From an uncultured Bacteroidota bacterium (GTDB taxonomy: Bacteria > Bacteroidota > Bacteroidia > Bacteroidales > P3), in assembly GCA_902774845.1 (NCBI GenBank), contig CACYJU010000017.1, forward strand, positions 1 to 45,237: 45,237 nt of DNA, written 5' to 3'. Positions 34,442 to 43,322 of this stretch are shown here, in pieces. How positions within the stretch are numbered: the first letter of the stretch is position 1; each line of letters opens with the position of its first letter. The notes under the pieces were generated by a model. The model worked only from the letters and a program-made list of their open reading frames with translations, made no database searches and had not been told where the DNA came from. Both the position numbers and the translations under genes were made by a program.

Positions 34442-35761
34442 ATGTTCGAAGGCATAAGTACCAAGATAGAGAAAGCTCTACAAACCTTACGTGGCAAAGG
34501 TCGTATTACCGATATTAACGTAGCTGAGACTGTCAAGGAAATCCGCAAGGCTCTCCTCGATGCTGACGTCAGCTACCCCATCGCCAAGGAATTCACCGAC
34601 CGCGTTAAGTCGGAAGCTATGGGTCGCAATGTCATCCAGAGCGTTGAGCCTGGCCAGATGATGGTAAAGATTGTCCACGAGGAACTCACCAAACTCATGG
34701 GTGGCGACACCGTCGACATCAATATCAAAGGCCAGCCTTCTATTATACTTATCGCTGGTCTGCAGGGTTCTGGTAAGACCACCTTTTCTGCTAAACTCGC
34801 CAACTATCTTAAAACTCGTCGTGGCAAGAATGTGATGCTTGTGGCTGGCGACGTCTACCGCCCGGCTGCCATAAGTCAGCTCCAGACCCTCGGCTCTCAG
34901 ATAAACGTCCCTGTTTATGCCGAGCTCGAGAACAAAAATCCGGTTGCCATAGCCGAGAGCGCCATAAAAGAGGCAAAACTCAAACATGTGGATGTCCTCA
35001 TCGTTGATACTGCTGGACGCCTCGCTGTCGACGAGGAGATGATGGATGAGATAGCTGCTTTGAAAAAGCACCTCCAGCCCCAGGAAACTCTCTTTGTTGT
35101 CGATTCCATGACTGGTCAAGATGCTGTCAATACAGCTAAGGCTTTTAACGACCGCATCGATTTCGATGGTGTCGTACTTACCAAACTTGATGGTGATACC
35201 CGTGGTGGTGCTGCTTTGACCATACGTTACACCGTCGAGAAACCTATCAAGTTTGTCGGTGTCGGTGAAAAGATGGATGCTCTTGATGTCTTCCATCCTG
35301 ACCGTATGGCCAGCCGAATACTTGGCATGGGCGATGTGGTGTCTCTTGTTGAGAGGGCTCAGCAGCAATATGACGAGGAGGAGGCACGCCGCCTGCAGAA
35401 GAAAATAATAAAGAACGAATATAACTTCGAGGATTTCCTCAAGCAGATGTCTCAGATCAAGAAGATGGGTAGCATCAAGGATCTTATGGGCATGATTCCT
35501 GGTATGGATAAGGCTATGAAGAATGTCGAAATAGGGGATGATGCATTTGTGCCTATTGAATCCATCATTGGCTCTATGACCCCGTATGAGCGTCGTAATC
35601 CTTCTTGTCTCAACGGTAGCCGTAAGCAACGTATTGCAGCTGGTAGTGGCCGCTCCATTCAGGAGGTAAACCGCTTTCTCAAGCAGTTTGAGGACACTCG
35701 CAAGGTGATGAAGATGGTCTCTGCCAACAAAGGGAAACTTCCCAAGATGCATAGACACTAA
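34442..35761 (+). CDS. ffh: Signal recognition particle protein Ffh
   Basis: 439 residues. The N domain is followed by the GTPase domain with P-loop GLQGSGKTT, DVYRPAA, DTAGRL and TKLDGDTRGG. The C-terminal M domain has Met-rich helices (MGSIKDLMGMIPGMDK) and the RNA-binding helix-turn-helix with RIAAGSGRSIQEVNRFLKQF. Ffh with 4.5S RNA targets nascent membrane and secreted proteins to SecYEG. In the M domain the usual RR.RIA..SG core reads SRKQRIAAGSG. folD follows after 53 bp, likely the same transcript. Confidence 0.97.
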   Translation: MFEGISTKIEKALQTLRGKGRITDINVAETVKEIRKALLDADVSYPIAKEFTDRVKSEAMGRNVIQSVEPGQMMVKIVHEELTKLMGGDTVDINIKGQPSIILIAGLQGSGKTTFSAKLANYLKTRRGKNVMLVAGDVYRPAAISQLQTLGSQINVPVYAELENKNPVAIAESAIKEAKLKHVDVLIVDTAGRLAVDEEMMDEIAALKKHLQPQETLFVVDSMTGQDAVNTAKAFNDRIDFDGVVLTKLDGDTRGGAALTIRYTVEKPIKFVGVGEKMDALDVFHPDRMASRILGMGDVVSLVERAQQQYDEEEARRLQKKIIKNEYNFEDFLKQMSQIKKMGSIKDLMGMIPGMDKAMKNVEIGDDAFVPIESIIGSMTPYERRNPSCLNGSRKQRIAAGSGRSIQEVNRFLKQFEDTRKVMKMVSANKGKLPKMHRH

Positions 35762-35814
35762 AAACATTTTTAAGCGAAGAGAACCTTTTTTAACTATCAA
35801 TATATCAACTAATC

Positions 35815-36693
35815 ATGACAAATATTCTTGACGGTAAAGCTCTTTCATTGCAGATTAAAGACGAAATAGCCAATGAAGTGCGCGCACTCACGGCAGCAGG
35901 ACATCGTACCCCTCATCTGGCCGCCATCCTCGTTGGTGATGACGGCGCAAGCCAGACTTACGTTGCAAACAAAGAAAAATCCAGCGCTGAGGTTGGTTTT
36001 CTCTCGTCGGTTTACCGTCTTGCTGAGAATATCGATGAGGCAGAGCTTCTTAAGGTTATAGATTTCCTCAACCACGACGACGAGGTCGATGGCTTCATTG
36101 TCCAGCTTCCGCTTCCAAAGCATATCGATGAGCAAAAGATCATCAACGCCATCTCGCCTGACAAAGATGTTGACGGATTCACTCCGATAAACATCGGACG
36201 TATGGTGCTTGGTCAGGAAGCGTTCATTCCTGCTACACCTAAGGGTATCTGCACACTCCTCCAGCGCAATAATATCGAGACTGAAGGCAAACACTGTGTT
36301 GTAATAGGTCGCAGCAATATTGTGGGTACTCCAGCCGCCAACCTTATGTCGCGAAAGACTTTCAACTGCACGGTTACTATGTGTCATAGTCGCACTCGTA
36401 ATCTCCCGGAGATAACACGTCAGGCTGATATTCTTATTGTTGCTATTGGAAAGCCTGAGTTCGTTACTGCCGACATGGTGAAAGACGATGCAGTGCTTGT
36501 TGATGTGGGAATCCATCGCATTCCAGACTCTTCAAAGAAGAGTGGGTATCATCTCTGCGGCGATGTCAAACACTCTGAAGTCGATTCTAAATGTAGCTGG
36601 GTTACTCCAGTTCCAGGCGGTGTCGGTCCTTTGACGATAGTCTCCCTTCTTCAGAATACCTTACAAGCCTACAAGAAGAAATACAATCTGTAG
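35815..36693 (+). CDS. folD: Methylenetetrahydrofolate dehydrogenase/cyclohydrolase
   Basis: 292 residues, full length. It oxidises 5,10-methylene-THF with NADP and hydrolyses the methenyl product to 10-formyl-THF. Motifs: [19 protein letters not shown] (catalytic Lys in the YVxxK motif), [27 protein letters not shown], the dinucleotide-binding [17 protein letters not shown], and the C-terminal [15 protein letters not shown]. It is the last gene of the ffh-folD unit; a 9-bp array and a terminator follow. Confidence 0.97.
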   Translation: MTNILDGKALSLQIKDEIANEVRALTAAGHRTPHLAAILVGDDGASQTYVANKEKSSAEVGFLSSVYRLAENIDEAELLKVIDFLNHDDEVDGFIVQLPLPKHIDEQKIINAISPDKDVDGFTPINIGRMVLGQEAFIPATPKGICTLLQRNNIETEGKHCVVIGRSNIVGTPAANLMSRKTFNCTVTMCHSRTRNLPEITRQADILIVAIGKPEFVTADMVKDDAVLVDVGIHRIPDSSKKSGYHLCGDVKHSEVDSKCSWVTPVPGGVGPLTIVSLLQNTLQAYKKKYNL

Positions 36694-36703
36694 TTTGGGA
36701 AAC

Positions 36704-36748
36704 CAGTCCGACCAGTCTGACGGGTCCGACTAGTCTGACCAGTCCGAC
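36704..36748 (+). repeat. Five-unit 9-bp array (GTCNGAC family) after folD
   Basis: Units cagtccgac, cagtctgac, gggtccgac, tagtctgac, cagtccgac; consensus nnGTCYGAC around a 7-bp pseudo-palindrome GTCnGAC. It starts 10 bp after the folD stop and ends before the terminator. Confidence 0.9.
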
Positions 36749-36756
36749 ATGTTATA

Positions 36757-36790
36757 AAAAAACAGCTCATCCACAGAGCTGTTTTTTATT
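36757..36790. terminator. Bidirectional terminator between folD and rhaD
   Basis: Perfect stem AAAAAACAGCTC / GAGCTGTTTTTT with a 7-base loop; serves folD (plus) and the sdh-rhaD operon (minus). Confidence 0.85.
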
Positions 36791-36793
36791 CTT

Positions 36794-36857
36794 CAAGCAA
36801 TCACTCACTTATACATTCACCAATTTACCCAATCTCACAATCAAGCATTCACGCAAT
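36794..36857 (-). repeat. Eight-unit 8-bp array overlapping the rhaD 3' end
   Basis: Plus-strand units caagcaat, cactcact, tatacatt, caccaatt, tacccaat, ctcacaat, caagcatt, cacgcaat. The rhaD stop codon (36851-36849) and last two sense codons lie inside the array. Confidence 0.75.
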
Positions 36858-37571
36858 CACACTAGGTATCGCACATCGTATCTGTGCTGCTTTGTTGAGA
36901 ATGTCAACTGTGTCGAAGGCATCCATCATGTCGCTTCCTACTGCTATCACTCCGTGCTTTTCCCAAAGCACGGCATCGTGTTGCTCGATTAGCTTTAGAG
37001 TGCCTGCTGCCAACTCTATGCTGCCGGGCTCGGCATAGGGCAGGAAACCAACTCCTTTCGGACAGAATAGTCGTGTCTCGGGTATCATCGCCCACAGCGT
37101 CTTGTTCATCTGCTCTGTGTTGCAGAGATTTTCCACATGGCTTAGCGCTACCAACTCGGTGGGGTGGGTGTGGAGTGAGGCTTTCATCTCTGGTCGGTTG
37201 GCGGCCAGATGGTTGTGTATTGCAAGGTGCGAAGGCAATTCCGAAGTAGGTTGGATGGGTTTGCAGGCTATTATCTCGTAGCTGCTGCCATCGGCGCCGA
37301 TACGTATGATGCATCCGTTGTCCATCGGCTTCCGCGCCAGGTCTCTCATCCGGCATCCGCTCCCCTTACAGTAGAAATACATTCCGGATATGTTTTCCAG
37401 CTTTGTGTCGAGAACTGTTGGGGTAGTCAAGGGTGGCAGCCGCCGTATGTTCTCGTCTACATCCTCGGTGATGTTCACCACCAGATTCCCCCCGTTGCGC
37501 TCCGCCCATCCTCGTTGCCAAAGCATCCCCGCTACCTCGGCGCACATGTTTATGGTGTCTGTAAAAAGCAT
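36849..37571 (-). CDS. rhaD: Rhamnulose-1-phosphate aldolase (class II), C-terminally short
   Basis: 240 residues. Class-II aldolase fold with zinc-binding HTHPTELVAL and a later EKHGVIAVG, plus RhaD-type motifs GWAERNGGNLVVNITE, FYCKGSG.RMRDLAR, TSELPSHLAIHN and MIPETRLFCPKGVGFLPY. It splits L-rhamnulose 1-phosphate into dihydroxyacetone phosphate and lactaldehyde. Typical RhaD proteins have about 270 residues; the last 25-30 are missing and the present end (CAIPSVIA) runs into an 8-bp repeat array. The rest of the rhamnose pathway is absent here. Its ATG lies 4 bp after the sdhB stop, so it rides on the sdh operon, an unusual pairing. Confidence 0.85.
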   Translation of the reverse strand: MLFTDTINMCAEVAGMLWQRGWAERNGGNLVVNITEDVDENIRRLPPLTTPTVLDTKLENISGMYFYCKGSGCRMRDLARKPMDNGCIIRIGADGSSYEIIACKPIQPTSELPSHLAIHNHLAANRPEMKASLHTHPTELVALSHVENLCNTEQMNKTLWAMIPETRLFCPKGVGFLPYAEPGSIELAAGTLKLIEQHDAVLWEKHGVIAVGSDMMDAFDTVDILNKAAQIRCAIPSVIA

Positions 37572-37575
37572 CTTG

Positions 37576-38334
37576 CTAATTCTTTCTGTCTCTTCCGAAC
37601 ATCTGTCCTATCCACTCACGGTTTAGCCTTGCTATGTTCTGTCGCTTTATCTGTTTCGGGCATTCGGCTTCGCAGGCGTAGGTGTTTGTGCAGCCGCCAA
37701 AGCCTAGTTCGTCCATCTTGACTATCATGTTGCGCACTCGGTCGAGATGTTCCACCTGTCCTTGTGGCAGCAATCCGAGGTGCGACACCTTCGCTCCTAC
37801 GAACAGCATGGCGCTGGCGTTCTTGCAGGCCGCCACGCAGGCTCCGCAGCCTATGCACTCGGCAGCGTCCATCGCCTGGTCGGCCACATATTTCGGTATC
37901 GGTATTGTATTGGCGTCGGGCACTCCTCCTGTCGTCACACTGATATATCCGCCTGCCTGTATTATCTTGTCGAAGGCGCTGCGGTCCACCACTAGGTCTT
38001 TCACTACGGGGAAGGCTTTGGCTCTCCACGGCTCCACCCATATCTCATCACCGTCGTTGAACTTGCGCATGTGCAGTTGGCACGTCGTCACCCCGTCGTC
38101 GTTGCCGTGAGGCCGTCCGTTAATATACAATCCGCACATGCCGCAGATTCCCTCGCGGCAGTCGTTGTCGAAACACACGGGGTGCGCTATCTTGTCGTTC
38201 ACTAACTGCTCGTTCAGCTGGTCAAGCATCTCCAAAAACGAACAGTCGGATGAGATGTTGTCAATATGGTAGGTCTCAAAATGTCCTTTGGCTTTGGAGT
38301 TCTCCTGCCGCCATATATGTAATGTGAAATGCAT
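37576..38334 (-). CDS. sdhB: Succinate dehydrogenase/fumarate reductase iron-sulfur subunit
   Basis: 252 residues. The [2Fe-2S] ligands are in [20 protein letters not shown] and the later TTCQLH Cys. The [4Fe-4S] and [3Fe-4S] ligands are in [13 protein letters not shown] and [15 protein letters not shown]. It passes electrons between the flavin subunit and the membrane cytochrome b. In anaerobic Bacteroidales this complex normally works as a fumarate reductase making succinate. Order sdhC-sdhA-sdhB is standard; gaps are 50 and 114 bp, both containing 7-bp repeats. Confidence 0.95.
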   Translation of the reverse strand: MHFTLHIWRQENSKAKGHFETYHIDNISSDCSFLEMLDQLNEQLVNDKIAHPVCFDNDCREGICGMCGLYINGRPHGNDDGVTTCQLHMRKFNDGDEIWVEPWRAKAFPVVKDLVVDRSAFDKIIQAGGYISVTTGGVPDANTIPIPKYVADQAMDAAECIGCGACVAACKNASAMLFVGAKVSHLGLLPQGQVEHLDRVRNMIVKMDELGFGGCTNTYACEAECPKQIKRQNIARLNREWIGQMFGRDRKN

Positions 38335-38406
38335 AATAACGAATTGAAAGTTGTGATTGAAAGTTGAATTTTTGTTGGCTGTAAACGAAAACCCCTATCG
38401 GGTCTC

Positions 38407-38448
38407 TAATCATTAATTACTAATCACAGGTCACAAATCACAGGTCAC
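38407..38448 (-). repeat. Six-unit 7-bp array in the sdhA-sdhB gap
   Basis: Plus-strand units taatcat, taattac, taatcac, aggtcac, aaatcac, aggtcac end exactly at the sdhA stop codon (38451-38449). The rest of the 114-bp gap holds a 13-bp near-repeat attgaaagttg(tg/aa) and a weak ACCC/GGGT hairpin. Confidence 0.8.
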
Positions 38449-40386
38449 TTACTTATAATTTCTCTTCACTATCTGTATGTGTTCGTATTCAAGTGGTTCC
38501 TTGTGCAGCTCTTCCGGTGTGTCGGCTCCGTGATACTCCCATGCTCCTACAAACATAAAGTGTTCGTCGTCGCGCTGTGTCTCACCGTCTTCGGTCTGGT
38601 GTTCCACTCTGAAGTGTCCGCCACATGATTCTTCTCTCTGTGTGGCGTCAGCCACTATCAGTTGTGCCAGTTCGAAGTAGTCGGCCAGGCGGCAGGCTTT
38701 CTCCAGCTCCGTGTTCATCTCTTCGGCTTTGCCCGGGATGTTCACCTCTTTATAAAACTCATCTTTCAGTTCTGCGATAGCTTTTGAGGCTTTTTCGAGC
38801 GACTCCTTGCTTCTCGCCATTCCGCAGTCTTCCCACATGATGCGTCCCAGCGCTTTGTGATAGTAGTCCACGCTGTGGTTGCCTTTGATGGCGAGCAGTC
38901 GCGCGATGCGTTCTCTCACCGCTTTCTCGGCTTTCTCGAAGGCTTCGCTCTCCGTCGAGACGGCTCCTTCATATATTTTGTCGGCCAGGTAGTTCTGCAA
39001 GGTGTAAGGCAGCACGAAGTATCCGTCGGCCAAACCCTGCATCAGGGCCGATGCTCCCAGTCGGTTGGCTCCGTGGTCGCTGAAGTTGGCTTCGCCTGCT
39101 GCGAACAGACCCGGTATTGTGGTCTGCAACTCATAGTCTACCCACAGTCCGCCCATCGTGTAGTGCACTGCCGGGTATATCATCATAGGCACCTCGTAGG
39201 GGTTCTGGTCGGTGATTTTCTGATACATCTGGAACAGGTTGCCATATCTCTGCTCTATGACATCCTTGCCAAGTCTCTCTATCGCTGACGCGAAGTCGAG
39301 ATACACGGCCAATCCGGTCGCCCCAACGCCATATCCGGCATCACATCTCTCTTTAGCAGCCCTCGACGCCACATCTCGCGGCACCAGGTTACCGAAGGCG
39401 GGGTAGCGTCTTTCGAGGTAGTAGTCGCGGTCCTCTTCGGCTATGTCGAGCGGTCCTTTCTCGCCTTTCCTTATGGCTTCTGCGTCCTCTTTCTTCTTTG
39501 GCACCCAGATACGTCCGTCGTTGCGCAGGCTCTCGCTCATCAGCGTCAGCTTCGACTGGTAGTCGCCGTGTACTGGTATGCATGTGGGGTGTATCTGCAC
39601 ATAGCAGGGGTTGGCAAAAAAGGCTCCCTTGCGGTGGCAGGCCCATGCCGCTGACACGTTCGAGTTCATCGCGTTGGTTGAGAGGTAATAGACATTGCCG
39701 TATCCGCCAGACGCCACCACCACAGCGTGTGCTGCATAGCGTTCCAACTCACCTGTTACGAGATCGCGTGCTATGATGCCTTTGGCGACACCTCCTTCCA
39801 CAACCAGCTCCATCATCTCATGGCGGCTGTGGAGTTTTACGCTGCCTCTGTTTATTTCACGGCTCAGAGCACCGTAAGCGCCCAGGAGCAGCTGCTGTCC
39901 CGTTTGGCCGCGGGCATAGAAGGTGCGGCTCACCTGTGCGCCTCCGAACGAGCGGTTGTCCAGCAGTCCGCCGTAGTCTCTTGCAAACGGCACTCCCTGT
40001 GCCACGCACTGGTCTATGATGTCGCCACTCACCTCGGCCAGGCGGTACACGTTGGCCTCTCTGGCACGGTAGTCGCCTCCTTTGATGGTGTCTTTGAATA
40101 GCCGCTCAACGCTGTCACCATCGTTCTGGTAGTTCTTGGCAGCGTTGATGCCGCCCTGCGCCGCTATCGAGTGTGCGCGACGGGGAGAATCCTGTAGACA
40201 GAAGATGTCCACGTTGAACCCCAGTGCACCAAGCGATGCCGCTGCCGACGCTCCGGCAAGTCCGGTGCCCACCACTATGATGTTCAGCTTGCGCTTGTTC
40301 GCAGGGTTCACCAGCTTCTGTGAGGTTTTATAACGGGTCCATTTTTCTGCCAACGGCCCTTCCGGTATATGAGAGTCAAGTATCAT
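38449..40386 (-). CDS. sdhA: Succinate dehydrogenase/fumarate reductase flavoprotein subunit
   Basis: 645 residues, the usual Bacteroidota length. FAD-binding [14 protein letters not shown], the covalent-flavin motif [11 protein letters not shown], substrate-site residues in [17 protein letters not shown] and [12 protein letters not shown], and the conserved [17 protein letters not shown]. It interconverts succinate and fumarate on the cytoplasmic side of the membrane. Part of sdhCAB; the small gap to sdhC (50 bp) is filled by 7-bp repeats and an attgaaa duplicate. Confidence 0.97.
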   Translation of the reverse strand: MILDSHIPEGPLAEKWTRYKTSQKLVNPANKRKLNIIVVGTGLAGASAAASLGALGFNVDIFCLQDSPRRAHSIAAQGGINAAKNYQNDGDSVERLFKDTIKGGDYRAREANVYRLAEVSGDIIDQCVAQGVPFARDYGGLLDNRSFGGAQVSRTFYARGQTGQQLLLGAYGALSREINRGSVKLHSRHEMMELVVEGGVAKGIIARDLVTGELERYAAHAVVVASGGYGNVYYLSTNAMNSNVSAAWACHRKGAFFANPCYVQIHPTCIPVHGDYQSKLTLMSESLRNDGRIWVPKKKEDAEAIRKGEKGPLDIAEEDRDYYLERRYPAFGNLVPRDVASRAAKERCDAGYGVGATGLAVYLDFASAIERLGKDVIEQRYGNLFQMYQKITDQNPYEVPMMIYPAVHYTMGGLWVDYELQTTIPGLFAAGEANFSDHGANRLGASALMQGLADGYFVLPYTLQNYLADKIYEGAVSTESEAFEKAEKAVRERIARLLAIKGNHSVDYYHKALGRIMWEDCGMARSKESLEKASKAIAELKDEFYKEVNIPGKAEEMNTELEKACRLADYFELAQLIVADATQREESCGGHFRVEHQTEDGETQRDDEHFMFVGAWEYHGADTPEELHKEPLEYEHIQIVKRNYK

Positions 40387-40408
40387 CAGAATTGAAAATT
40401 GAAAATTT

Positions 40409-40443
40409 CTATTGTCTATTCACTATTCACTAATCACTATTCA
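40409..40443 (-). repeat. Five-unit 7-bp array overlapping the sdhC stop
   Basis: Plus-strand units ctattgt, ctattca, ctattca, ctaatca, ctattca. The sdhC TAG (40439-40437) and the last Glu codon lie within the last unit. Confidence 0.8.
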
Positions 40444-41387
40444 CTCAAAAATATCACTATTGGTATTACGGCGAATCCTAGACATACCACCCATGTGTAT
40501 ATCTTGCCGCATATCTCAATGGCGCGGTTGTACTTGTAGTTGTTCAGCCCCAAAGTCTGGAATGCCGACGGGAACGCGTGTGTCAGGTGTACGAACAGCA
40601 CCGCGAAAAACACTAGATAGCCCAGCACTATATGCCATATCTTGAATTTTTTGCGTGCCATGTAGTAGAAGTCGGGCTCCACTTTGCTGTCAGGAAACGC
40701 CTCTTTTATCACCGACTTCTCCTCGGCGTTCAGACGGTGAATCCATTTCTTGTCAGCCGAGACGTTGCCGTTGGTGTAGGCGTTATTCACTATGTCCATC
40801 ACCTTGATTTTAGCTGTGATGGATTCTATATAATTGTTGGCCTCCTCGTCGTCTCCTCCCATCGTCGCCATCTCTTCTTGCATGGCTGCTAACAAGTCTG
40901 ATGGTGTCATCTGCATCTGGTTGGCCAGCTGCATGATGCCGCTCATCTCATCGTCCTGCAGTTTTTCCGTCTTGACCATATATTCGCCTTTCACAAGACC
41001 TATCTTCACCATATAGAAGTCGTAGAAGTGTATTCCGAGACATACGATGATGAGCACTCCGGTCCATATCATCAGTTTCGATGTGGTGTGGGTCTTGGTT
41101 TTCTGAGGCTGGTGGTATCTCTCAGGGCGTGCCATCCTGTTCGTCACGGCGAGCCACAGTGTCAGCAGTATATGCAGGGCGAACACTCCTAGCAGCACGA
41201 TCTCGAAGAGCTTCACTATGATGTTCGAACCCATGAAATGGCAGAAGGCGCCGTAAGCCGCACCCCCGTCATCTTTCAGGATCATCAGGTTGGCGCAGGC
41301 ATGGAACAGCAGGAAGATAAGCATAAACCCTCCCAGCAACGCCACAAAAATCTTCTTTGTGATAGAATGTAATTTCGGTAAAGTCAT
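40437..41387 (-). CDS. sdhC: Succinate dehydrogenase cytochrome b subunit with a large loop insert
   Basis: 316 residues. Five hydrophobic segments (about 13-33, 56-80, 105-125, 250-270, 295-315) with His residues in LLFHACANL, ALHILLTLW, LGIHFYDFYM and FVHLTHAF match the cytochrome b558 (two-haem, single-chain) anchor that exchanges electrons with menaquinol. Usual members have about 220-235 residues; here residues about 134-248 form a long, acidic, mostly helical loop between the third and fourth helices, 80 or more residues longer than normal. It is first in sdhCAB. Its start overlaps the 3' end of a broken DUF1016 frame. Confidence 0.92.
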   Translation of the reverse strand: MTLPKLHSITKKIFVALLGGFMLIFLLFHACANLMILKDDGGAAYGAFCHFMGSNIIVKLFEIVLLGVFALHILLTLWLAVTNRMARPERYHQPQKTKTHTTSKLMIWTGVLIIVCLGIHFYDFYMVKIGLVKGEYMVKTEKLQDDEMSGIMQLANQMQMTPSDLLAAMQEEMATMGGDDEEANNYIESITAKIKVMDIVNNAYTNGNVSADKKWIHRLNAEEKSVIKEAFPDSKVEPDFYYMARKKFKIWHIVLGYLVFFAVLFVHLTHAFPSAFQTLGLNNYKYNRAIEICGKIYTWVVCLGFAVIPIVIFLSE

Positions 41388-41934
41388 ATTGTGAATTATT
41401 TTGTTTCTTTATCAATTCACTGGCGCTTACACCTGAATCATCCGAAATGGATGGAAGTGCCGGCTGTTGAAAATGTCGTACGTAGTACTGAGTACTTATA
41501 TTCCGCTCCAATGTTCTCACACTCCACATCTCTCGTGATGCAGTTTCCAGATACCAGCGAATTGCAGTCTCGTCACCGACGCGAAGAGTGCGGAACACAT
41601 GTGTCCATAGAAGATTTGGAAATCGCGATTTCCAAATCTCAAAATTAGGCACGACTAAATAGAACTGACGGAAAGCACGCAGGTATCTTGCAGAAAAACC
41701 GTTCCCATATTCATGTGTCAATTCAGCAGCAAGAATGTCAATTAGATTCTTGCCGTATTCCGCTCGCTCATGACCGCCTTGCTCTTCTTCCACAATGCGC
41801 CGCCCGATGTTCCAATAGGTAGCAATCATTGTGGCGTTCACTGTTTTGTACGCGGAAGCGCGTCCTTCGTTGATGATGTTTTTTATATCGTCAACAACAT
41901 TTGTGTTTGGACTCACTATGTCTTGGCTATTCAT
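41269..41934 (-). pseudogene. Truncated DUF1016 (YhcG-type) PD-(D/E)XK nuclease remnant
   Basis: 221 codons. Residues about 15-150 match the DUF1016 N-terminal domain (ATYWNIGRRIVEEEQ, AEYGKNLIDILAAELT, GNGFSARYLRAFRQFY, EIWKSRFPNLLWTHVFR, WYLETASREMWSVRTLERNI, STQYY). Intact members have about 340-380 residues with a C-terminal PD-(D/E)XK nuclease domain. Here that domain is gone and the frame simply reads on, out of phase, through the start of sdhC until a stop at 41269. These proteins are usually linked to mobile or defence loci. The remnant sits between pyrC (20 bp away) and sdhC, suggesting a past insertion followed by deletion. Confidence 0.75.
41612..41639. repeat. Perfect 28-bp palindrome inside the DUF1016 remnant
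   Basis: Two 14-bp arms (AGATTTGGAAATCG and its reverse complement) without a loop. It encodes the EIWKSRFPN segment, which looks like a conserved part of the domain, so the symmetry may be partly accidental. Confidence 0.8.
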
Positions 41935-41954
41935 ATTTTCTCTTCCGTGTTCTA

Positions 41955-43319
41955 TTATTTCTCAAACTGCAGGGCCATCGCGTTCTTCTTTCCTGTCAGC
42001 TTGCCTCCTTCGGACACCAGCTCGCCATTAATAAAGACTTTCGCTATCCTCGTGTGGAGGGTTTCGCCTTCGAGGGGGCTCCAGCCGCATTTGTATTTCA
42101 GCTCGTCTTTGGTGATGGGGTGGGGGAGTGGCTCTTCTTTCAGAAGCACCAGGTCGCCCCAGTAGCCCTCGCGGATAAAACCTCGGCTTTCGATGCCGAA
42201 CAGCGTTGCGGGGTTGTGACACATCTTCGCCACCATCAGTGGCATCCAGGTCTTTATCGCCTCTTCGTCATCCTTGCTTTCGGGATTGAAGAAAGGCTCC
42301 ATCATCATCTGCAGCGAGTGCTGTATGCTCGGTATACCGCTGGGTGCGTCGAAGTATGGCTTTTTTTTTGCCTCCTTTGGGTGTGGTGCGTGGTCGGTGC
42401 CTATGGTGTCAATCAGTCCGTCGTAGAGAGCCGCCCACAGTGCCAGCCTGTCGTCGTTGCTTTTGATGGAGGGGTTGCATTTTATCTTGTTGCCCAGCTT
42501 CTCGTAGTCTCTGTCGTCAAACCACAGGTGGTTCGGTGTCACCTCTGCGGTGATATGCTTCTCCTCGAGAGCTTTGTTGCTCAGCAGGTTCAGCTCCGTT
42601 GCGGTGCTCAGGTGTGCCACATGCAGCCTCGTGCCCAGCCGGCGTGCTCTCTCTATGGCTTTGTAGGTTGAGAGGTAGCAGGCTTCGGTATTGCGAATCT
42701 GAGGATGCAGGGCTGCTGTCTCTTTTTCCGTCCCCTGATACTCCATCTTGAAGTTTTTCAGGTTGGCTTGCACCACCGCCTCCTCCTCGCAGTGTGCCAC
42801 AATCAGCTTGTGTGCTTCCTTGAAGAGTTTTTCAAGTTTTTCTTCGTCGTTCACCAGCATGTTGCCTGTCGACGAACCGAGGAACAGCTTTATCGCGGCG
42901 TAGCGTCTGTGGTCCATCTGCAGCAGCCATTCGATGTTCTCGTTAGTGGCCCCTATCATGAATCCGTAGTTCACCGCCGACTTCTCCGCTGCCATCTTCT
43001 CTTTCTGCTCCAACGCCTCCTGGGTTGTTGTCTGCGGTACGGTGTTGGGCATGTCCACCACCGAGGTGGTGCCGCCTACTGCCGCTGCCGCCGACTCAGT
43101 CGCAAAGTCGCCTGCGGGGTTGCTCCCGTCGCCTCCGTCTCTGAAGTGCACGTGGGTGTCTATCACTCCGGGTATCAGGTAGCACCCCGTCGCGTCTATC
43201 ACCTCCGCACCCTCACAGCCTTCCACGTCAAACGTAATCCGCCCCTCTTTAAGCAGCAACGGGAACTCTGTAATAGAGCCCTCGTTGACTATCTTTGCGT
43301 TTTTGATTATGTAGTTCAT
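41955..43319 (-). CDS. pyrC: Dihydroorotase (class I, PyrC/AllB-like)
   Basis: 454 residues. Metal ligands are seen in GVIDTHVHFRDGG, AHCEEE, HVAHLST and the catalytic Asp in GTDHAPH; the carboxylated-Lys position is AIKLFLGSSTG; substrate motifs PNTVPQT and IKCNPSIK are present. It cyclises carbamoyl aspartate in pyrimidine synthesis. Allantoinases share the fold, but the whole pattern is that of Bacteroidota dihydroorotases. A run of nine A (KKK at KEAKKKPYF) lies near 42361. It starts 3 bp after the WG-repeat gene's stop, implying co-transcription. Confidence 0.93.
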   Translation of the reverse strand: MNYIIKNAKIVNEGSITEFPLLLKEGRITFDVEGCEGAEVIDATGCYLIPGVIDTHVHFRDGGDGSNPAGDFATESAAAAVGGTTSVVDMPNTVPQTTTQEALEQKEKMAAEKSAVNYGFMIGATNENIEWLLQMDHRRYAAIKLFLGSSTGNMLVNDEEKLEKLFKEAHKLIVAHCEEEAVVQANLKNFKMEYQGTEKETAALHPQIRNTEACYLSTYKAIERARRLGTRLHVAHLSTATELNLLSNKALEEKHITAEVTPNHLWFDDRDYEKLGNKIKCNPSIKSNDDRLALWAALYDGLIDTIGTDHAPHPKEAKKKPYFDAPSGIPSIQHSLQMMMEPFFNPESKDDEEAIKTWMPLMVAKMCHNPATLFGIESRGFIREGYWGDLVLLKEEPLPHPITKDELKYKCGWSPLEGETLHTRIAKVFINGELVSEGGKLTGKKNAMALQFEK

Positions 43320-43322
43320 TCT

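Noticed and set aside
34487..35800. 437-codon minus-strand frame opposite ffh
   Set aside because: Exact shadow of a conserved housekeeping gene; no motifs of its own.
42361..42370. Nine-base homopolymer in pyrC as a phase-variation switch
   Set aside because: It encodes KKK at a plausible place in an essential pyrimidine gene and the frame is intact; nothing else suggests switching.
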